This document shows, one piece after another, positions 18,816 through 27,367 of a stretch of 64,000 nt of DNA. The stretch comes from Arenimonas donghaensis DSM 18148 = HO3-R19 (GTDB lineage Bacteria; Pseudomonadota; Gammaproteobacteria; Xanthomonadales; Xanthomonadaceae). The stretch covers positions 109,851 to 173,850 of the forward strand of contig NZ_AVCJ01000034.1 of the NCBI RefSeq assembly GCF_000743535.1, written 5' to 3'. The position numbers and the translations under genes are program-made. Position 1 is the first letter of the stretch, and each line of letters starts with the position of its first letter. The notes beneath the pieces are model-generated. The model searched no databases and was not told where the DNA came from. It saw only the letters and a list, made by a program, of their open reading frames with translations.

Positions 18816-18864
18816 GGGGCTCGGTGTACGTGAATTCGGGCGCCGAATCTAGCAGATCGGGCGT

Positions 18865-19581
18865 TCAGGACCCGTTTTCCGCGGCGGCCAGGGCCTGGCC
18901 GACCTGGGCCTGGATCTGCTCGGCCGCGGCGGCCGGGTCGGCGGCGTTGCGGATGGGCCGGCCGACCACGATGTAGTCGGCGCCGGCCGCGAAGGCCGAG
19001 GCGACGTCCACGGTGCGCTTCTGGTCGTCGCCGCCCGGGCCGGCCGGGCGGATGCCCGGGCAGACCACCAGGAAACCCGGCCCGGCGGCCCGGCGGATGG
19101 CGGCGGCCTCCTGGCCCGAGGCGATGACGCCGTCGCAGCCGGCGGCCTGGGCGGCCAGGGCGCGCTCCACGACCACCTCGGAAGGCTCACGATCGATGCC
19201 CATTTGGCGAAGATCGCCGCGATCCATGGAGGTCAGCACGGTCACGGCAAGGAGGCGAATGTCGCCCTTCTCCTGCGAAGCTGCCTGCATCATGGCGCCA
19301 TGTTGGCCATGGATGGTGCAAAACGACACCGGGTAGCGGCGCAGCCCGCGGATGGTTGCGGCCACGGTGGCGGGCACATCGTGGAACTTCAGGTCCACGA
19401 ACACCTGCTTGCCGCGCCCGGCCAGGTCCTCGAGCACGCGGAAGTAGTCGCCGCTGGTCAGCAGCTCCATGCCGATCTTGTAGAAGCCCACGCTGTCGCC
19501 CAGGCGTTCGACCCAGGCGCTGGCCTCGGCGGCGGTGGGGACGTCGAGGGCGAAGATGAGCCGGTCGCGGACGGGGATCAT
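18865..19581 (-). CDS. pyrF: Orotidine 5'-phosphate decarboxylase
   Basis: 238 residues. It converts OMP to UMP in pyrimidine synthesis. The start [18 protein letters not shown] and the catalytic [20 protein letters not shown] (Lys and paired Asp residues) match class I bacterial Pyr[13 protein letters not shown] and DYIVVGRPI are the phosphate-binding segments. It begins four bases after the stop of the phosphatase lipoprotein gene, so the two are very likely one operon. Confidence 0.97.
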   Translation of the reverse strand: MIPVRDRLIFALDVPTAAEASAWVERLGDSVGFYKIGMELLTSGDYFRVLEDLAGRGKQVFVDLKFHDVPATVAATIRGLRRYPVSFCTIHGQHGAMMQAASQEKGDIRLLAVTVLTSMDRGDLRQMGIDREPSEVVVERALAAQAAGCDGVIASGQEAAAIRRAAGPGFLVVCPGIRPAGPGGDDQKRTVDVASAFAAGADYIVVGRPIRNAADPAAAAEQIQAQVGQALAAAENGS

Positions 19582-19585
19582 GGCG

Positions 19586-20494
19586 TTATTCGGCGTAGTT
19601 CAGGGCGTCGAGCTTGCGCTGGCGACGCTCGGTGGCGGGCAGTTCCCAGGCATTGTTGAACAGGGCCGGCTCCCAGCTGCCGTAGGTCGGGTTGGGCAGC
19701 ACGAACCAGCGTTCGCCGAACCAGCCCAGCCAGGGGTGCAGGGCCTGCTTGCGGCCGGCCGGGGTATTGGCGTCGATGGTGACCATGTCGCCGATCTGGT
19801 CGCCGAACTGCATCAGCACCCGGTGCGTGCGGCCGACGTGCTGGCGGCGGCAGGTCTTTTCCGAACCGTGCTGTTCGCAGCCGTCCACGTAGAAGCCCAG
19901 GCCCAGGAACTGGTCTTCGGACTCGATCGGGAAACCCACCGCCTTGAGGTTGGCGACCGTGGCCTCGTTGAGGTGGGCGGCGCGGTTGGAGACGTAGAAG
20001 ATCGTGACGCCGCGGGCGGCGGCGGCCTGGGCGAATTCCAGGGAGCCGGGCACCGGCCGGGCCTTTTCCTCGCGCACCCAGGCGTCCCAGGTGACTTCGT
20101 TGTAGCTGCCGCCGTCGCGCACCAGGCGGGCCTGGTAGGGCGAGTTGTCCAGCACCGTCTCGTCGATGTCCACGATGATCGCCGGCGGCAGGCCGTCGGC
20201 CGGGTTGGCGCGTTCGGCCGGCACCAACGCGTCCCAGCCCGGGGTCTTGATGGCGCGGTCGAGCTCGGCCAGGGCGGCGCGGAAGGTCTGGCCGGCGATC
20301 AGGTGGTATTCCTCGGCGGTCTGCACCCAGGCCACGGCATTGAGGTTGTCGTTGGCTGCCGGTGTGGCGGCGACTTCCGGCGCGGCCGGAGCGGCTGGCG
20401 CGGCCGGGGCCGCCGGGGCGGGTGCCGGCAGGGTCTGGCAGCCGGCCAGGGACAGCAGCACGGCGGACAGCAGCAGGGGGCGGGACAGGGACAT
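19586..20494 (-). CDS. Acid phosphatase/5'-nucleotidase lipoprotein, e(P4) type (HAD superfamily, class C)
   Basis: 302 residues. The lipobox SLAGC sets Cys19 as the lipid site, followed by a Pro/Ala linker (residues 22-48). The HAD motif I is [15 protein letters not shown] with Asp109 and Asp111; motif II is FYVSNR. This is the class C acid phosphatase family that includes Haemophilus lipoprotein e(P4), which dephosphorylates nucleotides outside the cytoplasm so that nucleosides can enter. AGGAAG lies before the ATG at 20494. Its pairing with pyrF suggests a link to pyrimidine supply. Confidence 0.85.
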   Translation of the reverse strand: MSLSRPLLLSAVLLSLAGCQTLPAPAPAAPAAPAAPAAPEVAATPAANDNLNAVAWVQTAEEYHLIAGQTFRAALAELDRAIKTPGWDALVPAERANPADGLPPAIIVDIDETVLDNSPYQARLVRDGGSYNEVTWDAWVREEKARPVPGSLEFAQAAAARGVTIFYVSNRAAHLNEATVANLKAVGFPIESEDQFLGLGFYVDGCEQHGSEKTCRRQHVGRTHRVLMQFGDQIGDMVTIDANTPAGRKQALHPWLGWFGERWFVLPNPTYGSWEPALFNNAWELPATERRQRKLDALNYAE

Positions 20495-20669
20495 CGGCGA
20501 CTTCCTGGCAGGCAAGGCCACGCAGTTTAGCCGACGCCCATGACTGATTCCCCACGCGCCCGTGCCCGGGAACGTGAATCATGCGCCACCGGCCCGTCGG
20601 GGCCGCCGGGCCATGCCCGTGGACGCGCACCCGCCCTGGCGGCGCCGCGCACTATTGCCTGAGGAATCG

Positions 20670-22874
20670 ATGATGGAAGCCGGGAAGCTGGCGGCGCGTG
20701 TCGCCGGGTGGGTGGGGGAAGCAGTGCGCGGGTTCGCGACCCTGCCCAGGCTGGCGCAGGCCGGCGTGGTGATGGCCGCCGTGGCCGGACCGGCCCTGGC
20801 CTTCATGGTCGCCGGTGGGGCCGGCGACGGGCCCGGCCGGGCGACCCTGCCGGCAGGCATCGCCCCGGCCGGCGCCGCGACCGACGGCGGCGAAGGCCGC
20901 TTGCTGGGGGCCGCCTCCCTGCCATCCATCGACCCGGAGCGGGTGCTGGACCGCCTGGCGCGCGAGGGTGCGCGCGCCGAGGCGGCCGTGCACGCCGACC
21001 AGGATGACGGGATGGATTTCGACGACGCGCTCGAGCGCCTGGTCGAAGGGGTCGAGTCCGAGGACGGTGGCGACGGCCTGATCCGTCGGCTGCGCGAAAG
21101 CCCCCAGGGCAGTCGCCCCGAGGTGCTGGTTTCGCACAGCCTCCCGCTGATGGCCGCGGGCGATGCCTGGGGCGCCGTGGCCAACCTGCTGGTGGCGCAC
21201 GAGGCCGACGAAGACGACGCCACGGCGCTGGTGGCGCTGGCGGCCATCGCCAACAGCAAGGGCCTGCCGGCGGTGGCGCTGGCGCTGCTGGACCGGGCAG
21301 AGCGGCTTGGGCCCGACGCCGGGTCGACGCCCGTGGGCATGCACGAGTACGCGGCCTTGCTGAACAACCGTGGCCACGCGCTGCTGCTGCAGGGGCGTTA
21401 CGCCGATGCCGAAGCCGCGCTGCGCGAGGCCTTGCAGCGCAATCCGGAAATGTCGGAGGCCGCGCGCAACCTCGTGCATGCCTTGCTGCGCCAGGACCGT
21501 CGGGACGAAGCACGCATGCTGGTGCCACGCGCGACGTGGCGCCTGCGCGGCCAGCCGGGGCAGCCGGTGCCCACGCGCGACGAGGAAGGCGGGAAAGGCG
21601 AACCCGCCCCGCCCGCCGGCAGTGAAGAACAGGTGGCCGGGTGGACGCGCGCGCCCTGGCTTGAGCAGCGCCATGGCCAGCTTTCCCTGCCGCTGTGGAT
21701 TGCCCTGGACCTGTCCCGCCAGGGGCAGATCGCCTGGCCGCACATCCTCTATCCGGCCGCGGACGAGAGTTACGCCACGTACGCCACCCGGGCTTCGGCG
21801 CGTTTCCTCGCGGCCCGCGAAAAGGCCGCGGCGCTGCGCGAGCAGATGGGCCCGACGATGACTTCGCTGGTGGTGCGGCGCATGACCCTCGGCGAGTCCA
21901 TCCAGCAGGCCATCCACACACGCGTGTCGACGCCGTGGATGCTCGAACCGATCGACACCGACATGCATCCGCTGGACGCGGGCAAGGAACGGCTGATCCT
22001 GGCCAGCGGTTCGCCCACCCGGTTCGCGGCGCTCGACGCCGCCCGCGCGGAATACGAGATGGAGCGGGCGGCGGACCGGCTCTACGAGCGCTACCGTCGC
22101 GACGCCCGCTGCCCGGTCGGCAGCACGTCGCCGGCGTGTTGCGCGATCCACCGGCGCGAGGTCAACCGCAACATCGCCGAGTTCACGCCCTACGCGCGTG
22201 ACTACGAAGAACAGATGCGGGTGTTTTTCGGCCAGGCCTACGGGCTGTCCACCGCGATCACCTCCAACCTGCCGGCGGGCGGCTGGCACGACCTGTCGCG
22301 CATCGAGATCGAACAGCAGGTGCTGAACCTGCATGGCCACGTGCAGCGCGAGGTCGCCTTTGCCTTCAGCCACGCCGCGCCGTCGGGCAGCGCCTGCTAC
22401 GGACCCGTCGGCGACGCGACCGGCGAGGCGCCTGAGGTGGTGGTGGACGCCCCGGCCTGCAGCGCGGCGTCGCAGTGGGCGTCGGGCAAGTGGGCCTTCA
22501 GCAACAACTTCTCGGTCGAGGCCACCTGCGGAAAGATCAAGTTCGTCGCCGAGATCAACGTCATCGGCACCCGCAAGTTCAAGTGGGGGCCGCTGTCGGA
22601 CGTGGGCGCCGACCTGGGCATGCATGCCGAGGCGGAGTTCTCGATGGACGGCACGGTGACGATCTTCGCCGGGCCCAAGGGTGGCGTGTCGGGCAAGGTG
22701 GGCGGCATCGGCGGCGATTTCGGCGCCAAGGACGGCATCTACGCCGTGATCGGCCGCGAGGGCGTCAAGGACGTTGGGTTCCGCGTGGTGATCGGCGGTG
22801 GCGTGGCCGCGGGCCAGGGTGGCGCCACCCACGACGTCGAGGTCATGGATTTTTCGCTGGTTTCGGCGATCTGA
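20670..22874 (+). CDS. Large membrane-anchored TPR protein, unknown function
   Basis: 734 residues from the ATG at 20670, which has GAGGA five bases upstream; an open frame extends 36 codons further up without a good ribosome site. A single hydrophobic segment at residues 30-50 may anchor it. Tetratricopeptide-like helices occupy about residues 150-285 (for example NNRGHALLLQGRYADAEAAL). The middle is helical and rich in charged residues, with a Cys-containing stretch near residue 490. The last 150 residues are Gly-rich and beta-prone (FAGPKGGVSGKVGGIGGDF). I do not recognise the C-terminal family. Divergent from the phosphatase lipoprotein, convergent with the helicase. Confidence 0.7.
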   Translation: MMEAGKLAARVAGWVGEAVRGFATLPRLAQAGVVMAAVAGPALAFMVAGGAGDGPGRATLPAGIAPAGAATDGGEGRLLGAASLPSIDPERVLDRLAREGARAEAAVHADQDDGMDFDDALERLVEGVESEDGGDGLIRRLRESPQGSRPEVLVSHSLPLMAAGDAWGAVANLLVAHEADEDDATALVALAAIANSKGLPAVALALLDRAERLGPDAGSTPVGMHEYAALLNNRGHALLLQGRYADAEAALREALQRNPEMSEAARNLVHALLRQDRRDEARMLVPRATWRLRGQPGQPVPTRDEEGGKGEPAPPAGSEEQVAGWTRAPWLEQRHGQLSLPLWIALDLSRQGQIAWPHILYPAADESYATYATRASARFLAAREKAAALREQMGPTMTSLVVRRMTLGESIQQAIHTRVSTPWMLEPIDTDMHPLDAGKERLILASGSPTRFAALDAARAEYEMERAADRLYERYRRDARCPVGSTSPACCAIHRREVNRNIAEFTPYARDYEEQMRVFFGQAYGLSTAITSNLPAGGWHDLSRIEIEQQVLNLHGHVQREVAFAFSHAAPSGSACYGPVGDATGEAPEVVVDAPACSAASQWASGKWAFSNNFSVEATCGKIKFVAEINVIGTRKFKWGPLSDVGADLGMHAEAEFSMDGTVTIFAGPKGGVSGKVGGIGGDFGAKDGIYAVIGREGVKDVGFRVVIGGGVAAGQGGATHDVEVMDFSLVSAI

Positions 22875-22889
22875 TCCCGTCGCCCGCGA

Positions 22890-24869
22890 TCAGTCCCCGA
22901 ACAGCGCGGCGATGGCGTCCATGTGGGCGCGGCCGCGCTGTTTTTTCTCGGCGGTCTCGCGTTCCGGGTCGCTGCCGTCGCGCAGCAGGTCGGCGGCCGG
23001 CAGTTCGTCCAGGAAGCGGCTGGGCAGCAGGTGTTCGACCGCGCCCCAGCGCTTGATCTCGGCGCTGTGCGACAGGTACAGGCGTTCCTTGGCGCGGGTG
23101 ATGCCGACGTACATCAGCCGGCGCTCCTCCTCGAGCCCGCCTTCCTCGACGCTGGCTTCGTGCGGCAGGTTGCCGTCCTCGCAGCCGATCACGAACACCG
23201 TGCGGAACTCCAGGCCCTTGGCCGCGTGCAGGGACATCAGCCGCACCGCGTTGCCGGGTTCGCCGCGGTCGGCGTTCGACAGCAGCGCCAGCTGCGCGGC
23301 CAGTTCGCCCGGGCCGCCGCCGCGGGCGCCTTCGAACCACGAGGCCAGTTCGTCGAGGTTGGCCTTGCGGCGCAGGAAGCCTGCCTCGTCCTTGCACTGG
23401 GCGCGCACCATGGCCAGCAGGCCGCTGCGCTCGGCCAGCACCGGCACCAGCTCGGCCGGCGTCAGGCGTTCGGCCTCGTCGCGCAGCGACTGCACGACCC
23501 GGCTGAACTCATCCAGGCCGGCGGCCGCCCGCGGCGTGAGCTGCTTGAGGAAGCCAACCTGGCCGGCGGCCCGCGACATCGACAGGCCGGCCGTCTGCGC
23601 CATCGCCGCCAGCTTTTCCAGCGTGGTCGCACCGACTTCGCGCTTGGGCGCGGCGATCGCGCGCAGGAAGGCGGTGTCGTCATCGGGATTGGCCAACACC
23701 CGCAGCCAGCTCAGCAGGTCCTTGACCTCGGCCCGGTCCAGGAACGCGGTGCCGCCGGTGAGGTGGTAGGGCACGCGCAGCAGCTGCAGGGCCTTTTCCA
23801 GCGGCCGAGACTGGTGGTTGCCGCGGAACAGGATGGCGAATTCGCCCCAGGGGATTTCCTTGGCCTGCTTGAGGTAGTGGATCTCGGCGGCGATGCGTTC
23901 GGCTTCGTGTTCGGAATTGCGGCACTGCCAGACCCGCACCGGCTCGCCGTCGCCGTGCTGGCTCCAGAGCTGCTTGAGGTGCTTGTGCGGGTTTTTTTCG
24001 ATCAGGGTGTTGGCGCAGCGCAGTATGCGGCCGGTGCAGCGGTAGTTCTGTTCGAGCTTGATGACCTTCAGTGCCGGGTAGTCCTGGGCCAGCAGGTCCA
24101 GGTTTTCCGGCTGGGCGCCGCGCCAGGCGTAGATGGACTGGTCGTCGTCGCCGACGCAGGTCATGTTGCCCTTGGGCCCGGCCAACTGCTTGAGCAGGCG
24201 GTACTGGGCGCCATTGGTGTCCTGGCATTCGTCCACCAGCAGGTAACGGATGCGTTCGCGCCAGCCGGCGGCCAGGTCGGGCTCGGCTTCGAGCAGCTGC
24301 AGCGGCAGCCGGATCAGGTCGTCGAAGTCCACCGCGTTGAACGCCTGCAGCCGCGCCTGGTAGCGGGCGTAGAGCGCCGCCGCCTCGCGTTCGCGCATCG
24401 AGCGCGCGGCCTCGGCGGCCTGCTCGGGCGTGAGCGCGTTGTTCTTGGCGGCGCTGACCAGGTTCTGCAGTGCGTACAGCGCGTCCTTCTTCAGGCCCTG
24501 CGGCGCCAGGTCCTTGATGATGCCCATCTGGTCGTCGGCGTCGAAGATCGAGAAGCCGCGGCGCAGGCCAGCGCGCTCGTGTTCGATCTGCAGGAAGCGC
24601 AGGCCCAGGGAATGGAAGGTGGTGACCGTCAGGCCGTCGGCGGCGTCGCCCTTGATGCGCCGGGCGACGCGCTCGCGCATCTCGCGCGCGGCCTTGTTGG
24701 TGAAGGTGATGGCGGCGATGTGCCGGGCCTCGCGCTGGCCGCTGGCGATCAGGTGGGCGATCTTCTCGGTGATCACGCTGGTCTTGCCGCTGCCCGCGCC
24801 GGCGAGCACGAGCAGGGGACCGGCCGTGTAGGCGACCGCTTCTTTCTGGGGAGGGTTGAGGCCTTGCAT
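22890..24869 (-). CDS. rep: ATP-dependent DNA helicase Rep (UvrD/Rep family)
   Basis: 659 residues, close to Rep of Escherichia coli (673). Superfamily 1A motifs are in order: MQGLNPPQKEAV (Q-motif), LAGAGSGKTSVI (Walker A), AAITFTNKAAREM, VDECQDTN (Walker B), GDDDQSIYAWRGA, LEQNYRC, VRLMSLHAAKGLEF and VGITRAKERLYL. Rep is a 3'-5' helicase that clears proteins ahead of replication forks. MQGLN at 24869 is the family start; upstream in-frame codons run into a repeat. Confidence 0.93.
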   Translation of the reverse strand: MQGLNPPQKEAVAYTAGPLLVLAGAGSGKTSVITEKIAHLIASGQREARHIAAITFTNKAAREMRERVARRIKGDAADGLTVTTFHSLGLRFLQIEHERAGLRRGFSIFDADDQMGIIKDLAPQGLKKDALYALQNLVSAAKNNALTPEQAAEAARSMREREAAALYARYQARLQAFNAVDFDDLIRLPLQLLEAEPDLAAGWRERIRYLLVDECQDTNGAQYRLLKQLAGPKGNMTCVGDDDQSIYAWRGAQPENLDLLAQDYPALKVIKLEQNYRCTGRILRCANTLIEKNPHKHLKQLWSQHGDGEPVRVWQCRNSEHEAERIAAEIHYLKQAKEIPWGEFAILFRGNHQSRPLEKALQLLRVPYHLTGGTAFLDRAEVKDLLSWLRVLANPDDDTAFLRAIAAPKREVGATTLEKLAAMAQTAGLSMSRAAGQVGFLKQLTPRAAAGLDEFSRVVQSLRDEAERLTPAELVPVLAERSGLLAMVRAQCKDEAGFLRRKANLDELASWFEGARGGGPGELAAQLALLSNADRGEPGNAVRLMSLHAAKGLEFRTVFVIGCEDGNLPHEASVEEGGLEEERRLMYVGITRAKERLYLSHSAEIKRWGAVEHLLPSRFLDELPAADLLRDGSDPERETAEKKQRGRAHMDAIAALFGD

Positions 24870-24894
24870 GAGGGGAGGGATTGTACCGGGCCGA

Positions 24895-24973
24895 CCCCCT
24901 GTAGGAGCGCCTTCAGGCGCGAAGCTTTTCACCGCGCCAGAGCATTCGCGTCTGAAGGCGCTCCTACAGGGGG
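24895..24973. repeat. REP-like palindrome, family 1, copy 3
   Basis: Outer arms CCCCCTGTAGGAGCGCCTTC (from 24895) and the complement ending at 24973. This copy has a different loop without the CTTTGCC hairpin and one mismatch in the inner arm (GCGTCTG against GCGCCTG). It sits between the divergent rep and arfB genes. Confidence 0.88.
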
Positions 24974-24988
24974 AGTGGCGGAAGTAGA

Positions 24989-25423
24989 ATGCGCGCCATG
25001 CTGCAGGTCACGCCCACGCTGGCTATTCCCGACGACGAACTGGTCGAGCGCTTCGTGCGCTCGGGCGGGCCCGGCGGGCAGAACGTGAACAAGGTCTCGA
25101 CCGCGGTCGAGCTGCGCTTCGACGTGGCCAATTCGCCGTCGCTGCCCGAACCGGTGCGGGCGCGCCTGCTGGCCCGGCGCGACCGCCGGCTCACCGACGA
25201 CGGCGTGCTGGTGCTCAGCGCCCAGCGCTTCCGCACCCAGGACCGCAACCGCGAGGACGCCCGCGAGCGGCTGGCGGCGGTCATCGCCGCCGCCACGGTG
25301 GCGCCGAAGAAGCGCATCGCGACCAAACCCACCAAGGGCTCGAAGGAACGGCGCCTGGGCGCCAAGCGCGAACGGGCCTCGGTGAAGCGCCAGCGCAGCG
25401 CCTCGCGCTGGGAGCGCGAATGA
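24989..25423 (+). CDS. arfB: Alternative ribosome-rescue factor ArfB (peptidyl-tRNA hydrolase)
   Basis: 144 residues. The release-factor GGQ motif is in RSGGPGGQNVNKVSTAVEL, and the C-terminal third is a very basic tail (KKRIATKPTKGSKERRLGAKR) that enters the empty mRNA channel of stalled ribosomes. Both are diagnostic of ArfB/YaeJ. GGAAG precedes the ATG at 24989; a second ATG at 24998 is possible. It overlaps the acyltransferase start by four bases (ATGA). Confidence 0.93.
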   Translation: MRAMLQVTPTLAIPDDELVERFVRSGGPGGQNVNKVSTAVELRFDVANSPSLPEPVRARLLARRDRRLTDDGVLVLSAQRFRTQDRNREDARERLAAVIAAATVAPKKRIATKPTKGSKERRLGAKRERASVKRQRSASRWERE

Positions 25424-26007
25424 CCCGCGTCCCGGCGCTGCCGCCGCAGGCGCCGCGCCAGGGCGGCCGCGTCAGCCGCTGGTTCGGCCGCAGCGTCCTG
25501 CGCCTGGGCGGCTGGACCATCGAGGGCGACTTCCCGGCCGACCCGCGGGTGGTGGTCATCGCGGCGCCGCACTCCTCGGCCTGGGACGCCATCTGGGGCC
25601 TGGCGGCGAAACTGGCGATGGGCGTGGACATCACCTTCATCGCCAAGGCCGAACTTTTCCGCGGGCCCGTGGGCTGGCTGCTGCGCAAACTGGGCGGCGT
25701 GCCCGTGGACCGCAGCGCGCCGGGCGGCCTGGTCGACCAGACGGTCGAGAAGATCCGCGCCGCCGAGCGCATGTATTTCGTGCTGGCGCCCGAAGGCACG
25801 CGCAAGCGCGTCGACGCCTGGAAAACCGGCTTCTGGAAGATCGCCCGGCGCGCCGACGTGCCGGTGTTCTGCGCCTGGTTCCACTACCCGACGCGCACGA
25901 TCGGCCTGGGTCCCCGGGTCGAGCTGAGCGACGACCAGGCCGCCGACATGGCGCGCATCCGCGAAATCTACCGGCCCCATATCGGCAAGAACCGCGACAC
26001 GCTTTAG
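25420..26007 (+). CDS. PlsC-like 1-acylglycerol-3-phosphate O-acyltransferase family protein
   Basis: 195 residues. The HxxxxD acyltransferase motif is HSSAWD (about residue 48), followed by FIAKAELFRGPVGWLLRKLGG and the substrate block LAPEGTRKRVDAWKTGFWKIA with the EGTR motif. It lacks a clear membrane helix and is short, so it belongs to the small PlsC-like group whose substrate is unproven. The start overlaps arfB. Confidence 0.82.
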   Translation: MTRVPALPPQAPRQGGRVSRWFGRSVLRLGGWTIEGDFPADPRVVVIAAPHSSAWDAIWGLAAKLAMGVDITFIAKAELFRGPVGWLLRKLGGVPVDRSAPGGLVDQTVEKIRAAERMYFVLAPEGTRKRVDAWKTGFWKIARRADVPVFCAWFHYPTRTIGLGPRVELSDDQAADMARIREIYRPHIGKNRDTL

Positions 26008-26019
26008 GTCCGATGACCG

Positions 26020-26047
26020 TGTGGGAGGGACTTCACGTCCCGATTCG
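26020..26047 (+). repeat. REP-like element, family 2, half copy
   Basis: TGTGGGAGGGACTTCACGTCCC matches one arm of the family 2 palindromes at 27306, 30062 and 46746, but no inverted partner follows. The small ACTTCACGTCCC turn has one extra base relative to the full copies. It lies between the acyltransferase and the MscS gene. Confidence 0.7.
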
Positions 26048-26050
26048 CAT

Positions 26051-26079
26051 TTGGGCCACCCACGTTGGGCCGCTAGACT
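26051..26079 (+). promoter_or_regulatory. Candidate promoter of the MscS-type gene, possibly leaderless
   Basis: TTGGGC (26051-26056), a 17-base spacer, and TAGACT (26074-26079). The expected transcription start, about seven bases further, falls on the A of the ATG at 26086. No Shine-Dalgarno sequence precedes that ATG, which agrees with a leaderless mRNA. Matches are moderate. Confidence 0.35.
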
Positions 26080-26085
26080 GACCCG

Positions 26086-27345
26086 ATGGACTTCATCTAC
26101 GACTTCTACGACCAGATTACCGCCCATCCCTGGCTGCATTCGGCGACCATCGGGCTCTCCCTGCTGCTGCTGGCCTGGCTGGCCGACCAGCTGACCCAGC
26201 GCATCCTGCTGCGCGTGCTGGTCCGGGTGGTCGAGGCCTCGTCGGTGAAATGGGACGACGCGCTGGTGTCGCGAGGCGTCATCGCGCGCCTGGCCCACGC
26301 GGTGCCGGCAGTCGTGATCTACCTGGGCGTGCCGCTGGTGCCGGGCTTGCCCGAGGGTGCGGTGGAGGTGGTCCGCAACGTCGCCGCCGCCTACGTGGTG
26401 CTCACCGCCGCCCAGGCCCTGAGCGCCTTCCTGGCCAGCCTGCAGGACATCTACGAGGCCGGCGACCCCGAGCGCGCGCGCAGCCGCCCGATCAAGGGCT
26501 ACCTGCAGGTCGCCAAGATCATCCTGTTCGTGCTGGCGGCGGTGCTGGTCATCGCGGTGCTGGTGGACAAATCGCCGCTGCTGCTGCTCTCGGGTTTTGG
26601 CGCGATGACGGCGGTGCTGATGCTGGTGTTCAAGGACACCATCCTGTCCCTGGTCGCCAGCGTGCAGATCCAGTCCAACGACATGGTGCGCGTCGGCGAC
26701 TGGATCGAGATGCCCAAGTACGGCGCCGACGGCGACGTCATCGACGTCGCCCTGCACACGGTGAAGGTGCAGAACTGGGACAAGACCATCACCACCATCC
26801 CCACCCACGCGCTGATCGCCGACAGCTTCAGGAACTGGCGCGGCATGAGCGAGTCCGGTGGCCGCCGCATCAAGCGGGCGCTGCCGATCGACCAGGGCAC
26901 CGTGCGCTACCTGTCCGACGCGGAGCGCGAGGACCTGTCGCGGTTCGTCCTGCTGCAGCCCTACCTGGACCGCAAGGCGTCCGAGCTGGCCGAATTCAAC
27001 GCCCAGCGCCAGGGCAAGGCGCCGGTGAACCTGCGCCGGCTTTCCAACCTGGGCACGTTCCGCGCCTATGCCCGTGCCTACCTGCAGGCACACCAAGGCA
27101 TCCGCGACGACATGACCCTGCTGGTGCGCCAGCTCGATCCGGGCCCGCAGGGCCTGCCGATCGAAATCTACTGCTTCACCGCTACCACGGCCTGGGGTGA
27201 GTACGAAGACATCCAGTCGGACATCTTCGACCACCTGCTGGCGATCCTTCCGGAGTTCGGCTTGCGCGCATTCCAGGCCCCGTCCGGTGGTGATGTTTCC
27301 AAGCTCTGTGGGAGGGACTTCAGTCCCGAAAAGCTTCGGGACTGA
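26086..27345 (+). CDS. MscS-family mechanosensitive ion channel (YbdG-like)
   Basis: 419 residues. About four to five membrane helices lie before residue 205 (for example SATIGLSLLLLAWLADQL, VVIYLGVPL, IILFVLAAVLVIAVLV), followed by the pore helix and beta domain of MscS (FGAMTAVLMLVFKDTILSLVAS, then VRVGDWIEMPKYGADGDVIDV). The large C-terminal domain with RNWRGMSESGGRRIKRA is typical of YbdG-like osmotic channels. The last 13 residues (LCGRDFSPEKLRD) are encoded by a palindromic repeat, so the native C-terminus has been replaced or extended. Convergent with the LysR gene. Confidence 0.9.
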   Translation: MDFIYDFYDQITAHPWLHSATIGLSLLLLAWLADQLTQRILLRVLVRVVEASSVKWDDALVSRGVIARLAHAVPAVVIYLGVPLVPGLPEGAVEVVRNVAAAYVVLTAAQALSAFLASLQDIYEAGDPERARSRPIKGYLQVAKIILFVLAAVLVIAVLVDKSPLLLLSGFGAMTAVLMLVFKDTILSLVASVQIQSNDMVRVGDWIEMPKYGADGDVIDVALHTVKVQNWDKTITTIPTHALIADSFRNWRGMSESGGRRIKRALPIDQGTVRYLSDAEREDLSRFVLLQPYLDRKASELAEFNAQRQGKAPVNLRRLSNLGTFRAYARAYLQAHQGIRDDMTLLVRQLDPGPQGLPIEIYCFTATTAWGEYEDIQSDIFDHLLAILPEFGLRAFQAPSGGDVSKLCGRDFSPEKLRD

Positions 27346-27359
27346 AGTCCCTCCCACAG
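27306..27359. repeat. REP-like palindrome, family 2, copy inside the MscS gene end
   Basis: CTGTGGGAGGGACTTCAGTC and its complement close around a four-base loop, giving a nearly uninterrupted 54-base hairpin. Its left arm codes for the last residues and stop of the MscS-type channel. It lies between the convergent channel and LysR genes, where it could also stop transcription from both sides. Confidence 0.92.
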
Positions 27360-27367
27360 CAATCGCC

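Noticed and set aside
24964..27357. A 797-codon minus-strand frame opposite arfB, the acyltransferase and the channel gene
   Set aside because: It spans three well-supported genes in antisense and both REP elements; no known domain.
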